In this document: in pieces, positions 61,756 through 64,000 of the stretch
How positions within the stretch are numbered: position 1 is the first letter of the stretch
Layout: each line of letters opens with the position of its first letter
From: Olleya marilimosa CAM030
Lineage (GTDB): Bacteria > Bacteroidota > Bacteroidia > Flavobacteriales > Flavobacteriaceae
Direction: 5' to 3'
DNA: 64,000 nt
Assembly: GCF_000518485.1 (NCBI RefSeq)
Contig: NZ_JADR01000001.1
Location: 186,001-250,000, forward strand
The notes under the pieces: model-generated
Databases searched by the model: none
Seen by the model: only the letters and a program-made list of their open reading frames with translations
What the model was told of the DNA's origin: nothing
Position numbers and translations under genes: made by a program

Positions 61756-62206
61756 TATAGAAAAATTACTAGAAAAGTACGAGAATGGCGAGACCACTCT
61801 ACAAGAAGAAGCACAGTTAAAAGACTATTTTTCGCAAGACACTGTCGCACCACATTTAGAATATTACAAAGCTATTTTTGCTTACTATGTAGTAAACCAA
61901 CAAGAAACCTTTACTAAAAACGTACCACTAAACACTAAAAAGAAAATTAATTTTAAGTGGTTAAGCGTTGCAGCAGTAGCAGTGTTAATGGTTGGTATTT
62001 ATTTTAATTTACCTAAGCAAGACACGATAACAGAAGCCGATAGACTAGCCTATAATCAAGCTAAATCCTATTTGTCTTTAGTATCACAAACACTTAATAA
62101 AGGTAAAGCACAAGTTAACTACTTAGATGCTATAACTAAAGCTGGCACACAAGTTGACTATTTAAAACAAATGGAAAGTCCAATACAAAGAACAATTAAA
62201 AAATAA
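61742..62206 (+). CDS. Membrane protein, candidate anti-sigma factor (module 3)
   Basis: 154 aa. N-terminus ENGETTLQEEAQLKDYF is of the kind found in Bacteroidota anti-sigma proteins; one transmembrane helix (about 78-95, WLSVAAVAVLMVGIYF) separates it from a helical exported domain. The 14-bp overlap with the sigma gene implies coupled translation, typical for sigma/anti-sigma pairs. Confidence 0.65.
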   Translation: MVLNNIEKLLEKYENGETTLQEEAQLKDYFSQDTVAPHLEYYKAIFAYYVVNQQETFTKNVPLNTKKKINFKWLSVAAVAVLMVGIYFNLPKQDTITEADRLAYNQAKSYLSLVSQTLNKGKAQVNYLDAITKAGTQVDYLKQMESPIQRTIKK

Positions 62207-62213
62207 ATTAAAA

Positions 62214-62813
62214 ATGAAAACAATAACTATAAATACAAACACAATGAAAAAGCATATAATCTTACTAGTAATGGCTGTTTTAATGTTACCCTTAACAGGA
62301 ATGGCTCAGCAAGATATTTTTGAAAAATATAGTGACAATGATAAAGTAAGTTACTTGTCATTAAAGCCTAAAATGTTTCAAATGCTTGCAAAAATGGATA
62401 TCGATACAGATGATGCCGAAGCTAAAGCCTACATGGATATGGTAAATAGTATCACTAGTTTTAAAACTATGGCAACAGATGATAAAGCAATAGCTAAAGA
62501 TGTTGCAACTTGGGTCGCATCAAAAAGCGGAACTTTAGAAGAATTAATGGTAATGAAAGATAATGGTGTAGTCATGAAAGTCTATATTAAAGAAGGTAAA
62601 GACGACAACCATGTTAGTGAGTTACTAATGCATATTAATGGTTTAGGAGCAGTGACTAAAGACTCAAAAATAAAAATTAATGGCGAAAACAGAAGCCTAG
62701 AAACCGTTGTGGTATCCTTTACAGGAAATATTGATTTACGTCAAATATCTAAACTGGTAAACAAAATGGATCTTCCAGGAGGTGATGAGTTAGAAAAGAA
62801 AAGCAATAAATAA
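62214..62813 (+). CDS. DUF4252 exported protein, copy 1
   Basis: 199 aa as listed; a second in-frame ATG at 62244 (MKKHIILLV...) would start directly at the signal peptide and may be the true start. The mature part is DUF4252: LEELMVMKDNGVVMKVYIKE and the GNIDLRQISKLVNKM ending. DUF4252 genes typically sit behind ECF sigma genes in Flavobacteriaceae; function unknown. Confidence 0.8.
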   Translation: MKTITINTNTMKKHIILLVMAVLMLPLTGMAQQDIFEKYSDNDKVSYLSLKPKMFQMLAKMDIDTDDAEAKAYMDMVNSITSFKTMATDDKAIAKDVATWVASKSGTLEELMVMKDNGVVMKVYIKEGKDDNHVSELLMHINGLGAVTKDSKIKINGENRSLETVVVSFTGNIDLRQISKLVNKMDLPGGDELEKKSNK

Positions 62814-62817
62814 ATTT

Positions 62818-63360
62818 ATGAAAACATCAATCAAATTATTATTTGCACTGTTTAGTATATCCATAATATTAGTAAGTTGTAAAGACGAAAACTCTATACA
62901 AACTTACTTTGTAGATCATCAGGAAAAGCCAGAGTTTTTGTCTTTTGATATCGCTGCAGACGTTATTGATTTTTCTAAAGCAGATTTAAATAAAGAAGAA
63001 CAAGAAGCGTATCAATCTATTAAAAAGCTTGATGTATTAGCTTATAAAGTTAATGACCAAAATAAAGATAGGTATGGTCAGGAGCTTGAAAAAGCTAAAG
63101 CTGTCTTTAATAATAAAAAGTACGAAGAGTTGATGGAGTTTAAAGACAATGGTGTAAATGTAAAAATTAACACCTATGGAAAAAACGACAAGGTTGACGA
63201 GTTTTTAGTACTTGCTAGCTCTAAAGAGATGGGCTTTACTATTGTTAGAGTGTTAGGTAATAACATGAAACCTGAACAGTTAATGAAACTGTCTAATAAG
63301 ATTCAAAACGCAGATGTAGATCAAGCTCAGTTTAAAAGCCTTATGGATATTTTTAAATAA
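62818..63360 (+). CDS. DUF4252 lipoprotein, copy 2
   Basis: 180 aa with lipobox ILVSCKD (Cys21). Shares with copy 1 the pattern YEELMEFKDNGVNVKINTY and a KLSNKIQN ending, so the two arose by tandem duplication, one being lipid-anchored and one a soluble exported form. Separated by 4 bp. Confidence 0.8.
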   Translation: MKTSIKLLFALFSISIILVSCKDENSIQTYFVDHQEKPEFLSFDIAADVIDFSKADLNKEEQEAYQSIKKLDVLAYKVNDQNKDRYGQELEKAKAVFNNKKYEELMEFKDNGVNVKINTYGKNDKVDEFLVLASSKEMGFTIVRVLGNNMKPEQLMKLSNKIQNADVDQAQFKSLMDIFK

Positions 63361-63385
63361 ATAACTATAGTTTAATGTAAATGTT

Positions 63386-63412
63386 AAAGGCTTATCCAAT
63401 GGATAAGCCTTT
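63386..63412. terminator. Bidirectional terminator
   Basis: AAAGGCTTATCC, 3-nt loop, GGATAAGCCTTT with T-run, between convergent genes. Confidence 0.9.
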
Positions 63413-63439
63413 TTATATTATATAACCATTATTTTATGG

Positions 63440-63643
63440 CTATTTTTTAAATTTTGTTTCAAAAAAATCATCATCACTATGACTAGTTTTTTTAACTAAT
63501 ACTAAATTTAAAATTACTGTTAGATAAACAAAAACAACTAAAGCAACGTAAAATGGATTATTTAATAAGCCTGTAATACCTCCAACAATTAAAAGTATTA
63601 AAGTTACAGTGCAAAGTATTAAAGATGTATTGTCATTAAACAT
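63440..63643 (-). CDS. Small two-helix membrane protein
   Basis: 67 aa. Two transmembrane helices (about 6-25 and 30-50) and a polar acidic/basic tail (SHSDDDFFETKFKK). No family recognised. It starts 1 bp after the purB stop, so it is translated from the same transcript. Confidence 0.6.
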   Translation of the reverse strand: MFNDNTSLILCTVTLILLIVGGITGLLNNPFYVALVVFVYLTVILNLVLVKKTSHSDDDFFETKFKK

Positions 63644-63644
63644 A

Positions 63645-64000
63645 TTATATACCTGTATAATTACTTGGTGATATGGCTTTTAATTCTGTTTTAATAGCAT
63701 CGCTAACCTCTAAGGTATCAATAAAATTTGAAATAGATGTTTTATTAATCGCTTCATTGGTTCTAGTTAATCCTTTTAAAGCCTCATAAGGGTTTGGGTA
63801 ACCTTCACGTCTTAATATGGTTTGTATTGCTTCTGCAACGACAGCCCAATTGTTTTCTAAGTCAGCCTCAAATTTAGCTTGGTTTAATAATAATTTACCT
63901 AAACCTTTAAGCGTTGATCCAAAACCAATTAAAGTATGTCCAAATGGGACACCAACATTTCGTAAAACAGTACTATCCGTTAAATCACGTTGTAACCTTG
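63645..64000 (-). CDS. purB: Adenylosuccinate lyase (C-terminal part; cut by the window edge)
   Basis: The visible C-terminal 118 residues contain QRDLTDSTVLRNVGVPFGHT, LENNWAVVAEAIQTILRREG and the ending SPSNYTGI, matching the E. coli-type PurB, which acts twice in purine synthesis (SAICAR to AICAR, adenylosuccinate to AMP). The N-terminus and active-site loop are outside the window. Confidence 0.95.
   Translation of the reverse strand, partial: RLQRDLTDSTVLRNVGVPFGHTLIGFGSTLKGLGKLLLNQAKFEADLENNWAVVAEAIQTILRREGYPNPYEALKGLTRTNEAINKTSISNFIDTLEVSDAIKTELKAISPSNYTGI

Noticed and set aside
1-64000. CRISPR arrays, tRNA/rRNA genes, insertion sequences, prophage genes, replication origin.
   Set aside because: I saw no direct-repeat arrays, cloverleaf sequences, transposase or integrase motifs, or DnaA-box clusters by reading; a covariance-model and repeat search would settle this.

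Overview
The window is AT-rich, dense bacterial DNA that reads as a chromosome segment of a marine-type Flavobacteriaceae (Bacteroidota). The grounds are: two secreted proteins with C-terminal type IX secretion (T9SS) sorting domains, promoters of the TTG-N19-TAnnTTTG type with no Shine-Dalgarno sequences, a short (about 950 aa) CarB, DUF4199 and DUF4252 proteins, and lipoproteins of Bacteroidota style. I see no tRNA or rRNA gene, CRISPR array, insertion sequence or prophage. Both edges cut genes: a MoxR-type ATPase on the left and purB on the right.

Layout. 1-4.8 kb: end of the MoxR ATPase, a hydrolase-OsmC fusion, a YdeI-like protein and an M1 peptidase. 4.8-12.7 kb: fatty-acid beta-oxidation, with a marR-fadN-fadA-fadE operon on the minus strand behind a perfect 28-bp palindrome, preceded by an acyl-CoA ligase. 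12.9-20.9 kb: AraC regulator, purL, a T9SS-exported endonuclease, and an RsmB-family rRNA methyltransferase. 20.9-28.3 kb: the most interesting region, an ECF sigma factor, a candidate anti-sigma factor and a CnrX/CpxP-like sensor, followed by EF-hand proteins, a CotH-kinase lipoprotein, two YHYH lipoproteins (one fused to EF-hands), a MORN-repeat lipoprotein and a SCO copper chaperone. Every transcription unit in it begins with the same unusual promoter-like sequence, CAAGTT-N14/15-CATCTAAA (five copies). 28.4-31.1 kb: a BNR/Ycf48-like lipoprotein and a second ECF sigma module on the minus strand. 31.4-46 kb: MsbA-like exporter, phosphosugar mutase, glycosyltransferase, L31, a GlmU-like protein, two tandem YhhN-like membrane proteins, an oligopeptide-binding lipoprotein, lytic transglycosylase, cardiolipin synthase. 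46-52.5 kb: rpmH, carB, a T9SS-exported cupredoxin, a thioesterase, small membrane proteins, rmuC. 52.5-59.7 kb: a vitamin B12 uptake locus, btuFCD on the minus strand and, divergently, a cobalamin riboswitch, btuB and a BtuG-like surface propeller; a Dph6-like ATP pyrophosphatase follows. 59.7-64 kb: an S41 peptidase, a third ECF sigma module with two DUF4252 proteins, and the end of purB.

How it fits together. Much of the window is housekeeping (purines, pyrimidines, ribosomal proteins, envelope). The accessory content is organised around three separate ECF sigma modules with the same gene order (sigma, small membrane anti-sigma candidate, envelope protein or sensor). The first appears to command a contiguous set of calcium- and metal-related envelope proteins, and is the best candidate for an undescribed system.
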